A stretch of DNA of 64,000 bases from Ramazzottius varieornatus (Eukaryota; Tardigrada; Eutardigrada; Parachela; Ramazzottiidae), in NCBI GenBank assembly GCA_001949185.1, contig BDGG01000002.1, forward strand, positions 5,570,448 through 5,634,447. The letters run 5' to 3'. Position numbers and translations under genes: made by a program. This document shows, piece by piece, positions 21,859 to 32,998 of this stretch (positions are counted from its first letter, which is position 1; each line of letters starts with the position of its first letter). Under the pieces are notes generated by a model that worked only from the letters and a program-made list of their open reading frames with translations, searched no databases and was not told the DNA's origin.

Positions 21859-23664
21859 ATGTTTGTCCCAAGAGCGTGTGCGAAGGCTGCTCCCAGATGG
21901 AGCACTTCTCTACAAGCGAAGTTCCTCTCGACGTCCAGCGTACGAAATGAAGTTTCATGTACGGGTGGTGCAGTTTCGTCGATCGGTGATAAGACTGTAA
22001 GTAGTGTGCGATTTCATAATGGCTGCTCATACGTAACAAACACAGTTGATTTCGAAGTGAACTAAGTTAGTCGCATATGTAGCTTTTAACCGATACCCTG
22101 CAACTAACCCTTCTGCCATCTTCCGTAGCCCGACCAACCTCCCCGTCCCGCTTCCTACACGCATGGCTTTAACAGAAGCATGATGGTAGAACAGTTTTCG
22201 GTTATGCAGACACAGGACACGTTCGTGCCTCCTCCTGCCAAATGGGGTGGCCGACATACGGTGACTCTTCTGCCTGGAGATGGGATCGGCTCAGAGATGG
22301 CTAACCACGTCAAGGAACTCTTCCGGTACGCCGGAGCACCTGTGGACTTTGAGGAGATTGATTTGGACTCAACTGCGCCAGATGTCGAAGGTTTCGAATA
22401 TGCCCTGATGTCCATCAAACGAAACGGAGTTGCTTTGAAAGGTACGCGGCGAGTTCACTTTTGCATTCTTTGCGTACACTGAAGTATCTCGTGCGGTATC
22501 GTAGTATTGAACTCTTTTTTTGTTTTTAGGTAATATCGAAACGCGAACAAGCTTTCAAGGCTTTCAGTCCAGAAACGTCGTACTTCGAAACCGTCTCGGA
22601 CTATTTGCCAACGTGGTCTGCGTGAAGAACCTTCCGGGAATTCGAGCCAAGCAAAAGGATGTGGATGTTGTGATTATAAGAGAGAATTTAGAAGCTGAGT
22701 ATAGTGGCATCGAGCACGAGGTAAATTTATCTGTAACCCTTTAAGGGAATCCCTCGAAACGGGCTGAACTTCTCATCCGTGGTACCTCGCCGGCACTGAA
22801 TGTTGATAATGTTATTGCTTTTACATTTACAGAGTGTTCCCGGCGTGGTAGAGAGCCTGAAGATAATAACCAGGGAAAAGTCGATGAGGATTGCAAAGTT
22901 TGCCTTTGAGTGGGCAACGAAATATAACCGCAAGAAAGTCACCGCGATTCATAAAGCCAACATCATGTGAGAACTAAAGAGGATGACAAACATACTTTCA
23001 GTTTCTACGTTATAAGCTTACTGAATGTGGTTTTCTCTGCAGGAAGATGAGCGACGGGCTGTTTCTCGAATGCTGCCGTATAACGTCGAAAGAGTATCCA
23101 GACATTCAGTTCGACCAGATGATTATCGACAACTGCAGTATGCAGATGGTCAACAAGCCTAGCCAGTTCGACCTTATGGTCATGCCTAATTTGTACGGCG
23201 ATGTGTTGAGTAACATTGCCTGCGGAGTGATTGGAGGTCCCGGTTTAGTGTCTGGTACCAATCTGGGCTACCGCTATGCTGTATTCGAAACGGTAGGCGT
23301 TAGACGAGCTTCGCACTCAGGTTGTTCCGTATTCCGACTAATATATCCCATGATCCTCTCAGGGTGCACGAAATACCGGAAAGTCCATCGTTGGCCAAAA
23401 CATCGCCAACCCTTGCGCATTCATCCGAGCAAGTGTGGATCTTCTGAATTATTTGAAGCTCGAGCATCAAGCTCATGTCATCGAGGACGCAGTTATGAAA
23501 ACTTTGATCGAGGACAAAGTATGGACACCAGACTTGGGTGGACAGGCCACCACGACAGACGTGATGTAGGTCCTCTTTGTTATGCCTAAAATTCACACCA
23601 CTTGCCAAGAACTACTTTCTCTTGTAGGCAAAATATTGTCAAATACGTCAAGGCGAATGCATGA
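21859..23664 (+). CDS. IDH3G: Isocitrate dehydrogenase [NAD] gamma-type regulatory subunit, mitochondrial
   Basis: Exons 21859-21996, 22129-22441, 22530-22720, 22833-22966, 23043-23292, 23363-23565 and 23628-23664 give 421 residues. The protein is a regulatory subunit of the mitochondrial NAD-dependent enzyme that oxidises isocitrate to 2-oxoglutarate in the citric acid cycle. The N terminus ([20 protein letters not shown]) is basic and amphipathic like a mitochondrial presequence; an in-frame ATG at 21790 is an alternative start. [64 protein letters not shown] and [15 protein letters not shown] favour the gamma over the beta or alpha subunit. The usual RENTEGEYS segment reads RENLEAEYS here, consistent with a non-catalytic role but unusual. 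It diverges from Cav3 and runs in tandem with SLC41. Confidence 0.92.
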
Positions 23665-24860
23665 AAGTTTCACTCGGCGGGATTCGTCTCTCGCTTCCGG
23701 TTCCTCGTAACGGTCCTTGGTCTCTCGTGATCAAGAACCATTGCTCTCGCTGAGTCGGAGCTGGGGTTTTCATATACGTAAAGAGTTTCATACGGATCGT
23801 TTCTGTCGGGTATCTATTGCGTGCGGTTGTGATTAGTGGAAAAGGAATGTTTGTAATCATGAATGCAGCTTCCATGTTAAGTTTGAGGACAGTTCGTGGT
23901 ATGAGCTACCGTTTCTGTCTTACTCTACTGTAAGTCTCCTCTGCAGTGGTAAACTGTGGTAAATCTTGATAATCTGGAATCGTGCTGCCGTAGCAGATGC
24001 ATATATGGACATTAGACGGTCACGGAATTTTTGTCCGGCCGACAGACAAAAAACGAGCTCGCGAGGTTTCCCGTCGTAGTGTTCGTGGGTTTGTGCCGTC
24101 GGATGCAATGATCAGCCCTGGGTACTCTCGTCAGTGTTTTGATGGTAGTTTTTCCCAGCTGTGTGAATCTTCTATCTTACGTCTTACGGCAGAACCGCAA
24201 CCTTGGAAATGGCTCACTACAATTACGTAGAAAATCAAGTTTTTGCCAATAAGAAGGCAGATAAGCTGTTTCATCTACCGATGGGTGGTAGTTTTAGCCT
24301 CCTGGCCAACCCATCCACCATGGATTCTTTTACGGCCATAGATTTCAGTTCGCGAGGCGGGTCAACTTGGCCGTTCAGAAAGTAAGATCAGCTCNNNNNN
24401 NNNNNNNNNNNNNNNNNNNNNNNNNNNNNNNNNNNNNNNNNNNNTCGGTAGATGAAACAGAGCTTAGTTATTGTTTGTTACATCACATTATATCACCATT
24501 ACGTCGTAGCTTTATAGCGATATCGCAACATTGAATGTCAGTGTGGACGGATCCCAGTCTGCCAGATTTATGTGCTCCAGTTACTTGCTCCGAATCCCGG
24601 TCGTGTTCAGCTCCCTTATCTCATCTCCGTCTTGCTGGATACCGCTTAGCTTACCGATCTTCATTCACATCATTCTGGTTTGTTCTTTCGCTGCAGGTTG
24701 GGATTTCTCGGACTTTCACCACGTGATCCACCGTCCAGCCCGTCCTGCATATCCTGGATTCTATGGGTTGAAAGGGGATCCGCATCTTCTTCGTGAACCA
24801 CCATTGTTGGTGATGACGAAAGGATAAGACTCATGTCCTCATCGCTTGCTGTGGTGTCAA
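23665..24860. other. Intergenic region with assembly gap
   Basis: Contains the IDH3G 3' UTR, a 50-base N run (24395-24444), and sequence upstream of SLC41. An acceptor-like GCTGCAG ends at 24696, so an upstream SLC41 exon could sit in or beside the gap. No other gene is supported. Confidence 0.6.
24395..24444. other. Assembly gap, 50 N
   Basis: Fixed run of fifty N between two otherwise normal stretches. The length is typical of an arbitrary scaffold gap, so the true distance is unknown. Confidence 0.99.
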
Positions 24861-27026
24861 ATGGTGCCGGGATTCTTCACCAGGCCGAGACACGTGGCAG
24901 GTGACCGTTATACTCTCCTGAGGGATGTAGAGCTTGATTTGTTGGATGAAATGGAGCCTCTGACGGCGACAGAGGGGAATCTCGAGCACGAGCTGGGCAC
25001 GGAAATCGATGATCTGGACGACCGCAACATGCAGCAGAGAAAGAAGATCAAGAAGAAACAGAGCAAGCCCGACACTACGGTGGATATGAATATGGTCAGG
25101 TTGAACTCGCAATCGGAGGGCGCAGTGCTGAACACCTCTATAACATCCGAGAAGACCGTCAGCGATGGACTCAAGCTTTTCCTGTTACCTGCAGCAGCGG
25201 TAGTCGCAGATATCGCGCACTATCCACTCGTGCAAGAAGATGGCGAGGGTGTTACGATTGATGATCTTGTCCGCGAAGATATTCCCTTACATACGGAGCG
25301 TCTTCGAGCTATTGCCCTGCAGATATTCTTCCCGTTTCTCATCGCCGGACTCGGTAACACAGCTCTCAAACATAATCGTAACGCTTCTTGCTTTAACCGT
25401 GTTTTGTTTTTAGGTATGGTTGGAGCCGGAATGGTCCTCGATTTGGCCCAGGTGCGTCACCTTGACGGGGATGAACCATCGAGAAACTTCCGTATAGGAC
25501 CAATCAGAATATTCTTTTTGCTTTCCGCTGAATTCTCGGTGTATGTTTAAGTAAAACACGTTTCGCTTTTAGCATTGGGAGGTGTTCAAAGATATCTCTG
25601 AGCTTTTTGTCATGGTCCCAGCTTTGCTGGGGCTGAAAGGTAATCTTGAGATGACACTGGCTGCTCGACTGTCCACTGCGTTGAATATCGGAGACCTGAG
25701 CCCGACGAAGAAGTGGAAAGTGATCGGAGCCAATTTGGCCGTGACGCAAGCGCAAGCAGTTGTCGTCGGATTCCTGGCGTCAGCTTTCGCCATGTTCATC
25801 GGTGTAATCAGCCATCATACCGTCAACTGGGGACATGCGCTCTTGCTGTGCGGTGCTGCATCTGTCACAACCTCCATCGCTTCTTCCGTACTAGGTAAAA
25901 CATCCCTCAGCACCAATTCGAAAGTTTTTGCGATGCAATCATTGTTTCTTCGTAGGCGCTGTGATGGTTGGAGTCATATTGTTAGCCGAGAAACTCAAAA
26001 TCAATCCCGACAATGTGGCCACACCCATTGCCGCAAGTCTCGGCGATATCATAACGCTGGGAGTACTCTCGGGCTTTTCTTTGTTATTTTATAACGTTTA
26101 CAGTAAGTGCTTATCCACCTCTCCTCCGAATGGACGAACCTTTGCTGATTAATTACGTTATTATTGCTTTTCCAGGCACGAATGTGTGGTATGTTGGACC
26201 AACTGTCGTATTGATCATCGTGTGGTGCTTACTGCCGCTCTGGGTCTACATCGCCATACAAGTGCCGCAGACCAGAGAAGTGCTCACGACTGGCTGGATC
26301 CCTGTCATATCGGCTATGCTGATTTCCTCCGGAGCCGGTACGATCTTGGAAAAGGTGTCAAAGAGTGGGCACTCGTATTTCTTAGGTCTCCCAGTTTTCC
26401 AACCCGTTATAAACGGTAAGTAAACCCTCCCTCTTTGCTATATGATCCATATCGATCTGACGATTCTGTATTGTGTGGCTTTAGGTGTGGCAGGAAATCT
26501 GGTAGCTGTACAAGCTAGTCGAATCTCAACTCATCTTCATGTCGCTTACGGCGAACCCGGCCAAGTGCCTGGCGATTTTACAGTCTGTCCAAATCCCTTT
26601 CGGGCCTTTTGCGCGCGCAACCCGATGAACGCGCGCACCTCCCGGTTGCTACTGATGATATTGATTCCCGGCCATTTGATATTTCTGTACACCATATCGC
26701 TGCTGAAAGGAGGCCATACTACACTTACTTTCAAGTTTGTGGTGGTCTTCATCTTTGTTGCCTTAATCCAAGTAGCCATCCTACTGTATGTCGCTGAAGC
26801 TCTAACTCATTACGTCTGGAAACGTGGCATCGGTAAGTGATCCTCGCTTCTTCCATGTTTTCATCGAGTAGCATTTTCTAACCTGTTCTTTTTACTTACA
26901 GATCCAGACAGCTTTACCATTCCCTACCTCACTTCCCTGGGGGACCTCACAGGAACAGCTTTTCTGGCCTTTGCTTTCTGGTTCCTGTTCATCACAGGAG
27001 ATCGTGATCTGGACGTTGGAGACTAA
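24861..27026 (+). CDS. SLC41A: SLC41-family magnesium transporter
   Basis: Exons 24861-25353, 25414-25451, 25573-25894, 25956-26102, 26176-26415, 26485-26832 and 26902-27026 give 570 residues. SLC41 proteins resemble two fused copies of bacterial MgtE membrane domains and move Mg2+ across the plasma membrane, in animals as a Na+-coupled exporter. After a charged cytosolic N terminus of about 145 residues with a KKIKKKQ patch, the first MgtE half begins [13 protein letters not shown] and carries the signature [20 protein letters not shown]. The second half carries [20 protein letters not shown]. About ten hydrophobic segments are visible. The end, [12 protein letters not shown] then GDRDLDVGD, is the family's conserved terminus. 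The ATG at 24861 is the earliest in-frame one I can place; the gap upstream leaves room for another exon. Which paralogue (A1, A2 or A3) cannot be decided. Confidence 0.92.
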
Positions 27027-28511
27027 ACTAACCCTTCCTATCAATTTTATCTGCTCCGGTTGGCTTTCGTACCTTTTGTATCGTTTTATTGTTTTAGATA
27101 TTGTGTTTTATTCTTTTCCAAGGGGAACGAACGGAAGGAAAGCTCAGGTCTGGAGATTGAATGCATTTTTGAACTGCCGTCCAGATCACATCGCAGCCAA
27201 GTTAAGATTTTACCACCACTCTCGAAACACTTTTCCTGGTAAAAGCTTCCTTCAGACGCTACCGTTGAGGTCATCAGTTTGAAAGAAGTATCAGGAAGGG
27301 CATGATTGTAATCGTCAAACTAGCAGGCACAGTTCTGAAGGCTGAGTTGCAGAGATCCATCAGACAAGAGCAGACTACGCCATGAATTGTACCAAAGCAC
27401 CCGGATCCTGCCGGAGAAAACAGCAGAGTTGGCAGGGGTTCCCGAGAGCAAAAACTGATTCTTCTTACCGAATTGTCCAACTTGCGTTCCTCCGCAGCCT
27501 CTTTGCACCGTCCCTAATCAAACCAGAACGTTTTCGGACTGTACGAAATAGACGGAAAACCAGAAAACGAGCACATACCATCGATTCCCCGAATTTTCAG
27601 ACATTTCAAGGGTTGATTCATGAGGTCGACGAATCTCTGTGTGTCGCTTTTACACTCTTGAGCATGCTCTATTGACGGATAAAATGGGTCGTTGCATCGT
27701 TCGCAAGAATAACATCGCAGACCACCTGCAGTGGAAAGTACAGAGTTGTCCGAATTCCGAAACCCAGATGGTGAATGATACCGCGCAGCGGGAAGTTATG
27801 GACCTGTATAATTCAACGGTGGAGCACTTACTGGTTTGCGGAAAGATCATTCCACCAACAAACACAATGGCCAAAGTCAGGAACCCGGCATTCATGTCTT
27901 CCGGAAAAAGGGGCGTGGCAGGAACTAAACTTCTGTGGTCGACGTATTAATGTTTGACCCGGCGTTCATGCTGCTGCAAATGAAGAAACGTTTTTTCTTG
28001 TGTCAAAAAGACCCTTCCCACTTGTGGCAGGTAACTTTGTTGTGCTGAAATTAGTTACGAATTGTTTGCCGTTATGCTTTATGGTTGCATATGGTCAGCT
28101 ACGGCATTCCTGTCATCGGACGATTCATCTTGCTAATCCGTCCGTGAGCAGCCCTTACCAGTGACTACCACGTTACAGCAGCTGGTCGTGTTAATATTCT
28201 CAGATTTCATTCGATGATGTGGTATAACTACCTTCGAATTGGCAGATATGTTCCAAGCGGATCTTGGCGTTTCGGGTTCCGTATGAGGTTGCAAACGCGA
28301 ATACGCTGACATGTAAGATGTGTGTACGGTGGGCGGTGGCTGCCTGACATGACATCACATCTAGCCTAACACCCTGACGAATACGGTCAATAAGTGCTTC
28401 TTCGCTTGATTCAACTCTCGCGTCTCGCTTCGTTATTTTGCCAGAACGTTTTCCTGTTTTCCTGAGTCCCTGTACACCCCCATCCTTCTTGTACTTCTGT
28501 TCCGTTTACAG
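27027..28511. other. Intergenic, SLC41 to BORCS6
   Basis: 1485 bp with the SLC41 3' UTR and the BORCS6 promoter and leader. Open frames here are short, lack splice support and resemble nothing I know. The BORCS6 ATG is directly preceded by TTCCGTTTACAG, so a 5' UTR intron may end there. Confidence 0.5.
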
Positions 28512-29533
28512 ATGGCACAGAAAATGGCCAACGGAACCGCCAAGCCAGACAGTCTGCCTCTCAACCTGGGAGCAGCAATGACGGATGGCAGTACTGCAGG
28601 GAAGGTCGAAGTGGCTGGTGGCTCAGACAGATCGATCTCTCCGGAGGAACGCTCAAAGACGCCAGACTCGGGACCTAATAACGATGACGAGATCGTTTCC
28701 GAGAGCGATTCAAGGAAAGATGCCTCGGGTACCGACCCCGATGGATCGCCATCTTCATCACTGCAAAAGCAGTCTGGAATGGTGGAGTTTGTCGTTGATG
28801 ACTTCATGGAGCATATCAAAGAAGGAGGTACGAGGAAATATTGCCCGAGCACGAGCACATACGCTTCTCATAACTATCATTTCTTTTGCAGGGATGTATT
28901 CATCTTCGTCCGCATTTAATCTTGCACCTGTTGATCCACGAGTACTGGAGAACCTGGAGCATCTGATTTCCAAGCTGTGCGAGAACGTGGTGGAGATGGA
29001 TTCCTATCTGACCGAGCAGATGCAGCAGGTTGGAACATGGTGCTGAAGCTCGCTTGAGGTTCCTGTAGCGATTGCTGTAATAAACCGAAGACTGGTTATA
29101 GATGTGCCAACTTACTGCCGAACATGTTCGCGTGTACCGAAGCGGTATTGAGAAGACCTGTGATAACGTGGATATCTGTATCAAGGTACGAAATCGCGGA
29201 AGCGCCTATTGAGCTTTTCGTCCTCCTGATCGTCCATGCCCGTAACCCATTTTTCTTCCCACAGACTATATACCAGCTAATGGCTCGCACAGAGGGTGTG
29301 ATATTGACAACTGCCTCTTCTAATGTTAAACAGCAAAAGTTTGCCGAGACAAGTTTCTTGTTTTTTCCAGAGCTGCATAAGCAAATGCGAAACATTTCGG
29401 CAATCCAGGAACAAGTGTAAGTAAAAACATACTCTTTTGTACAGCGGCCCTTTACACAAACTTTCACTTTATTTGCAGAAAAGAAATTAAAAGAATGGTT
29501 ACTATCCTAGAAGGCTACGTAGATAGTCTCTGA
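28512..29533 (+). CDS. BORCS6: BLOC-1-related complex subunit 6 (BORCS6)
   Basis: Exons 28512-28827, 28892-29028, 29102-29185, 29265-29295, 29371-29416 and 29479-29533 give 222 residues. BORCS6 (lyspersin) is one of eight BORC subunits on the lysosome surface; BORC recruits Arl8 and thereby kinesin to move lysosomes outward. The first 100 residues are Ser/Glu/Asp-rich and probably disordered. From about residue 105 the conserved helical part follows: VDPRVLENLEHLISKLCENV, then EKTCDNVDICIKTIYQLMAR and ISAIQEQVKEIKRMVTILEG, ending shortly after, as in vertebrate BORCS6. The coiled-coil heptads are visible by eye. The start is the ATG at 28512, just after an acceptor-like TTTACAG. The gene converges on PRPF18; their stop codons are separated by only 93 bp. 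Confidence 0.85.
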
Positions 29534-29626
29534 TGTCTTTCTATTACTTCTTCGGGGTTCGTTCCGTGTTTGATCTCTTCTACTCAAAGCTCAACATAGT
29601 TTCGTATCCGGTGTATTTTTCAAATT

Positions 29627-31308
29627 TTATCCGATGGTACTGGCATGGTATTCTACGGATCTTGAAGGGTCCGTGGGATACAACGTTTGCATTTTCGTCA
29701 TGAGCCTCTTGAAAGCTTGAATGTATTTTCTTTGTGTTTCATCGTTCAATACGTCTACAAACAAAATACAGGGTCAATCAGAAGGATATTTTGGACGCAA
29801 GTATAACGTATTTATAAATGAGCTTCTGCGACGAACTTACGTGCAATCATTTGGGTGAACACTTTTTCTCGCCCGGGACGCGAATGAATACCAACAGCTG
29901 TGACACCAATGGGCCAAGGTGCGTTGCCGATGGCCATCTGCAGGAAAACCTCGTTCGCTCTAACGTAATCTCTGTCAAGAGAGTGAACGATGATTCGGAA
30001 GAGGTTCCCGAGAATATCGTCTTGAAGACTCTGAGAAAACAGCATCATATAAATACTCGTTATATCGATTGAATTCCTCGGGGTGAGTAGTACGCTCAGG
30101 TGATATGACGACTGACCTTATTCTTCAATTTCTGGAAAAGGGACTTGAGATAGTCCTCCGTCTGGACATAGGTTCCTCGCTCTAGCTTTCCTTTGCTACT
30201 CAGCTTCTCTTCCATGGACCGCTTATTGAGTTCTTCGGCCCACCTTCTCAGTACGAACTTCATATACCGGAAAACAACTTCGCGCGGCGAAACAGTCTCA
30301 CCCTTGCTCGCTTGCTCAACCAAGTCCTGTTTTAGAAGAGAATACTGCTGAAACTCAGCCAAAAACACACTCCAATAAACGTGAAACGACAGCACACCAC
30401 TGTAACTAACTCGTATGGTTTGTAAAGTGGTCCCGTCTTCGTTTATTTTGATGTCCAGTGCTGCCTTGCTTGAATCGGTTTGGCCTTTGGCGAGCTCATT
30501 CATGTATTCCTCGTCTATCTTGTCCATAGCGAGTTTGAGGTCGTTCCGGAAGCCCTGTTCACAAATTAGCAATCAGTTCAAACACGAATTGATTCCCACT
30601 TCCACTGGATACATAGTACTCGACTAGTCGTCAACTAACAATTAATTAATAGACTTACAATGTTCGCTTCCGGTTCATGGATCTCAAGAACTTTCAGTCT
30701 CCGCGCACTCTCTTCTTCATTTTCGCCAAAGATCCAGATGGGCTCGTTTCTCTCTCTTAGTCGTCGCACAACCTTCAGAAAAGACACATGTTCATTTACT
30801 ACCTGCATATCGTGCAGCGCTTCATGCAACCCGGATACTGTGTTAAGATTAAGTCAGTACCTCCTTTCTGGGGAGTTTAACATCATCGCCGTCCTCGCTG
30901 TGACTTCGACGGCTCCCGTCGCGCTGCTTCGTGTTTGACGGATCCTGAAGATCATATAGCAGTCTCAATGTTCGCTGTTACGTAGAACATACAGAACATT
31001 TCGAGCGAGAAAGATAGACTCACTGTGGAAGGTTCTATTCTCGGTGACACGTTCCCGTCCGAATGTTCGAGTGATGTCTTCCTAGGTTCACTGATAGTAG
31101 TAGCCTGCGCCACGGTTTCTCCTCGTCTGAAGTATTTCTTTCCTCCAGTGACGTCCTGGAAGAATTACAATGAGCGCAATGTAAGGTTGAGCGCATCGAG
31201 TCAAGGTTACACAAGCTGAGAGAGCCGTCCCGTACTCACGTTTTTACCCACATCCGCAGACTCCAGCGCTTTACGCTTCCTGAGAATTTCCGCCTTTAGA
31301 ACATCCAT
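29627..31308 (-). CDS. PRPF18: Pre-mRNA-splicing factor 18
   Basis: Exons 31308-31240, 31155-31024, 30944-30861, 30802-30659, 30554-30117, 30030-29841 and 29754-29627 give 394 residues (human 342). Prp18 acts in the second catalytic step of splicing with Slu7, stabilising 3' splice-site docking in the spliceosome. The N terminus [16 protein letters not shown] resembles the family start. The PRP4-like (SFM) motif appears as [20 protein letters not shown]. The C-terminal Prp18 domain includes [27 protein letters not shown], the near-invariant [20 protein letters not shown] and [11 protein letters not shown], and ends [15 protein letters not shown] and [13 protein letters not shown]. The middle is longer and more Ser-rich than in vertebrates. 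The gene diverges from TAF7 across 486 bp. Confidence 0.95.
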
Positions 31309-31794
31309 GACACGGCTTCCCTACGTTCCTGTACAAGTAGCTGCGTTCCTCGACAAAGGACAGAACCTACAGGACTCCTGCAAAACACTTTAAAACTCAA
31401 CGATAGAAGCAGACCGATAGAAACGCAAACAAAAAGCGAACTGGTGGGTGTTACTTGATTCGGAATAATTCCCATCACTGACCATCAGTCAATCAAGCAT
31501 GATTTAAATCTAGTTTCTAATCAAACGATTTTTAATCAACTTAAATACGCCAAGTCACGCCCCTCCATGGACCTTCGATAGCCCGATAGCTTACATAAAT
31601 GTAAGTGTAACACGATGACATTGTAATGTTGTCGTCTTGTCGATGTTCGCGGAGTGAGCTTCTGACCAGAGGAGAATCCTAGGTTGTATCTGTTTACACT
31701 TTACAGTGATCACTGATCGCCTAGAGAAGCCGTGTTTGCCTCCTTGGGAAAGACTGCCGACGGTTGCCGTATTGAGTCTGTCGGACAGTCGGAG
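31309..31794. promoter_or_regulatory. Divergent promoter region, PRPF18 / TAF7
   Basis: The start codons of two basal gene-expression factors face away from each other across 486 bp, so this is a candidate bidirectional promoter. No TATA or Inr is convincing by eye. Confidence 0.5.
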
Positions 31795-32688
31795 ATGTCT
31801 ATGGTGAAAGCGGATGCGACTCCTGCGACGAGCAGTGGTGCTCCTGCCGCTCGTCCAGCCAAGCCATATGAACCGGAAGGACAGTTTATACTAAGGCTAC
31901 CGGAACCAGTAGCACTGCTGGTGAAGATGGCCCTAGATAACACAACCAAGAATGTCCTGAAAGACCGACTTAAGATCGATATGCAAGCGGAAAGTAGAAA
32001 TGCCAAAGTATACGTCGACAGTATGGAATTTTCCGCTAAGCTGGTTGATCTCCCTTGTGTTGTCGAATCTCTCAAGACTATCGACAAAAAGACCTTCTAC
32101 AAAACGGGTGATGTCTGCCAGGTAAACGACAGCATCTCATGCAAATACAGATACATAGAGTAGAGAATATGTATTGTAATGGGTTAACCGCGTTCTACCC
32201 TTACACAGATGCTTGTGGTTTCCGGTGACGAAGTGGTGGACAAAGAACCAGTAGATCCTAAGAATCAAGTTCGCTCAGATGAAATCAACAAGGACAAAAG
32301 ATACCAGTGGCCGCATGGATTGACCCCTCCGCTGAAGAACGTGAGGAAGACAAGGTTTCGGAAGACTTTGAAAAGGAAGGACGCCGAGTTACAGGAAATT
32401 GAGAATGAGCTGAAGAGGCTCCTACGGGCTGACAGCGAAGCTGTTCCTGGTGGTGTCAAGTACGAAATTGTCTACGAGGATGCTGCGAAAGACCTCAACC
32501 ATAGCATGTCGGAAGCAGGTGATATGGAAAGCATGATGTCCGGTGGGGATATGTCAAGAAACGCATTTCCTAAAGGCCTGGCCGAACACGATATTTTCGG
32601 GGAGGTTCTCAGCTCATCCGAAGACGAAGCGGAACACGTTCCTGACATGACCGAAGAAAATAACCTCGCACTCGATTTTATGGAATAG
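31795..32688 (+). CDS. TAF7: TFIID subunit 7 (TAF7)
   Basis: Exons 31795-32121 and 32209-32688 give 268 residues, shorter than human TAF7 (349). TAF7 is a TFIID component that pairs with TAF1 and restrains its activity during RNA polymerase II initiation. The N-terminal TAFII55 domain is clear: EGQFILRLPEPVALLVK, then ESRNAKVYVDSMEFSAKLVD, LPCVVESLKTIDKKTFYKTG and DVCQMLVV. The basic patch after it, YQWPHGLTPPLKNVRKTRF, is the family hallmark, followed by RKDAELQEIENELKRLLRAD. The C terminus is acidic and Met/Ser-rich. An in-frame TGA at 31714 and the absence of an earlier ATG support the start at 31795. Confidence 0.94.
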
Positions 32689-32998
32689 AAAGAAGCTGGG
32701 TTCTTGTCAGAAGACTATTTTGTACTGTATATACTGTAGCTTCCTTTTGTGCATAGTAAACGAGACGTATTCTTTTCGACGATTTGTGTGGCGGTCAGTA
32801 ATGTCAAATATCTGAGAACTGAAAAGCACGTTGCTGGGGTTCAAATAGGAAAGGTAATACTGTGGTCAAACACACAAAATGGTCGATGTTGCATTGGATT
32901 GAGCATTCGCTGGACTCATCGGAAACTCAGACTGCCGTGCCGGTCCTGCGAAATAGAGGTAATCAAGAATGGTCTCGGTGTATCGTACAAAAGAGAAC
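32689..32998. other. Convergent 3' region between TAF7 and CELSR
   Basis: 310 bp shared by the 3' ends of two converging genes; nothing else seen. Confidence 0.6.

Noticed and set aside
21859-23664. Catalytic alpha or beta IDH3 subunit
   Set aside because: [19 protein letters not shown] and the divergent RENLEAEYS match the gamma-type regulatory subunit better.
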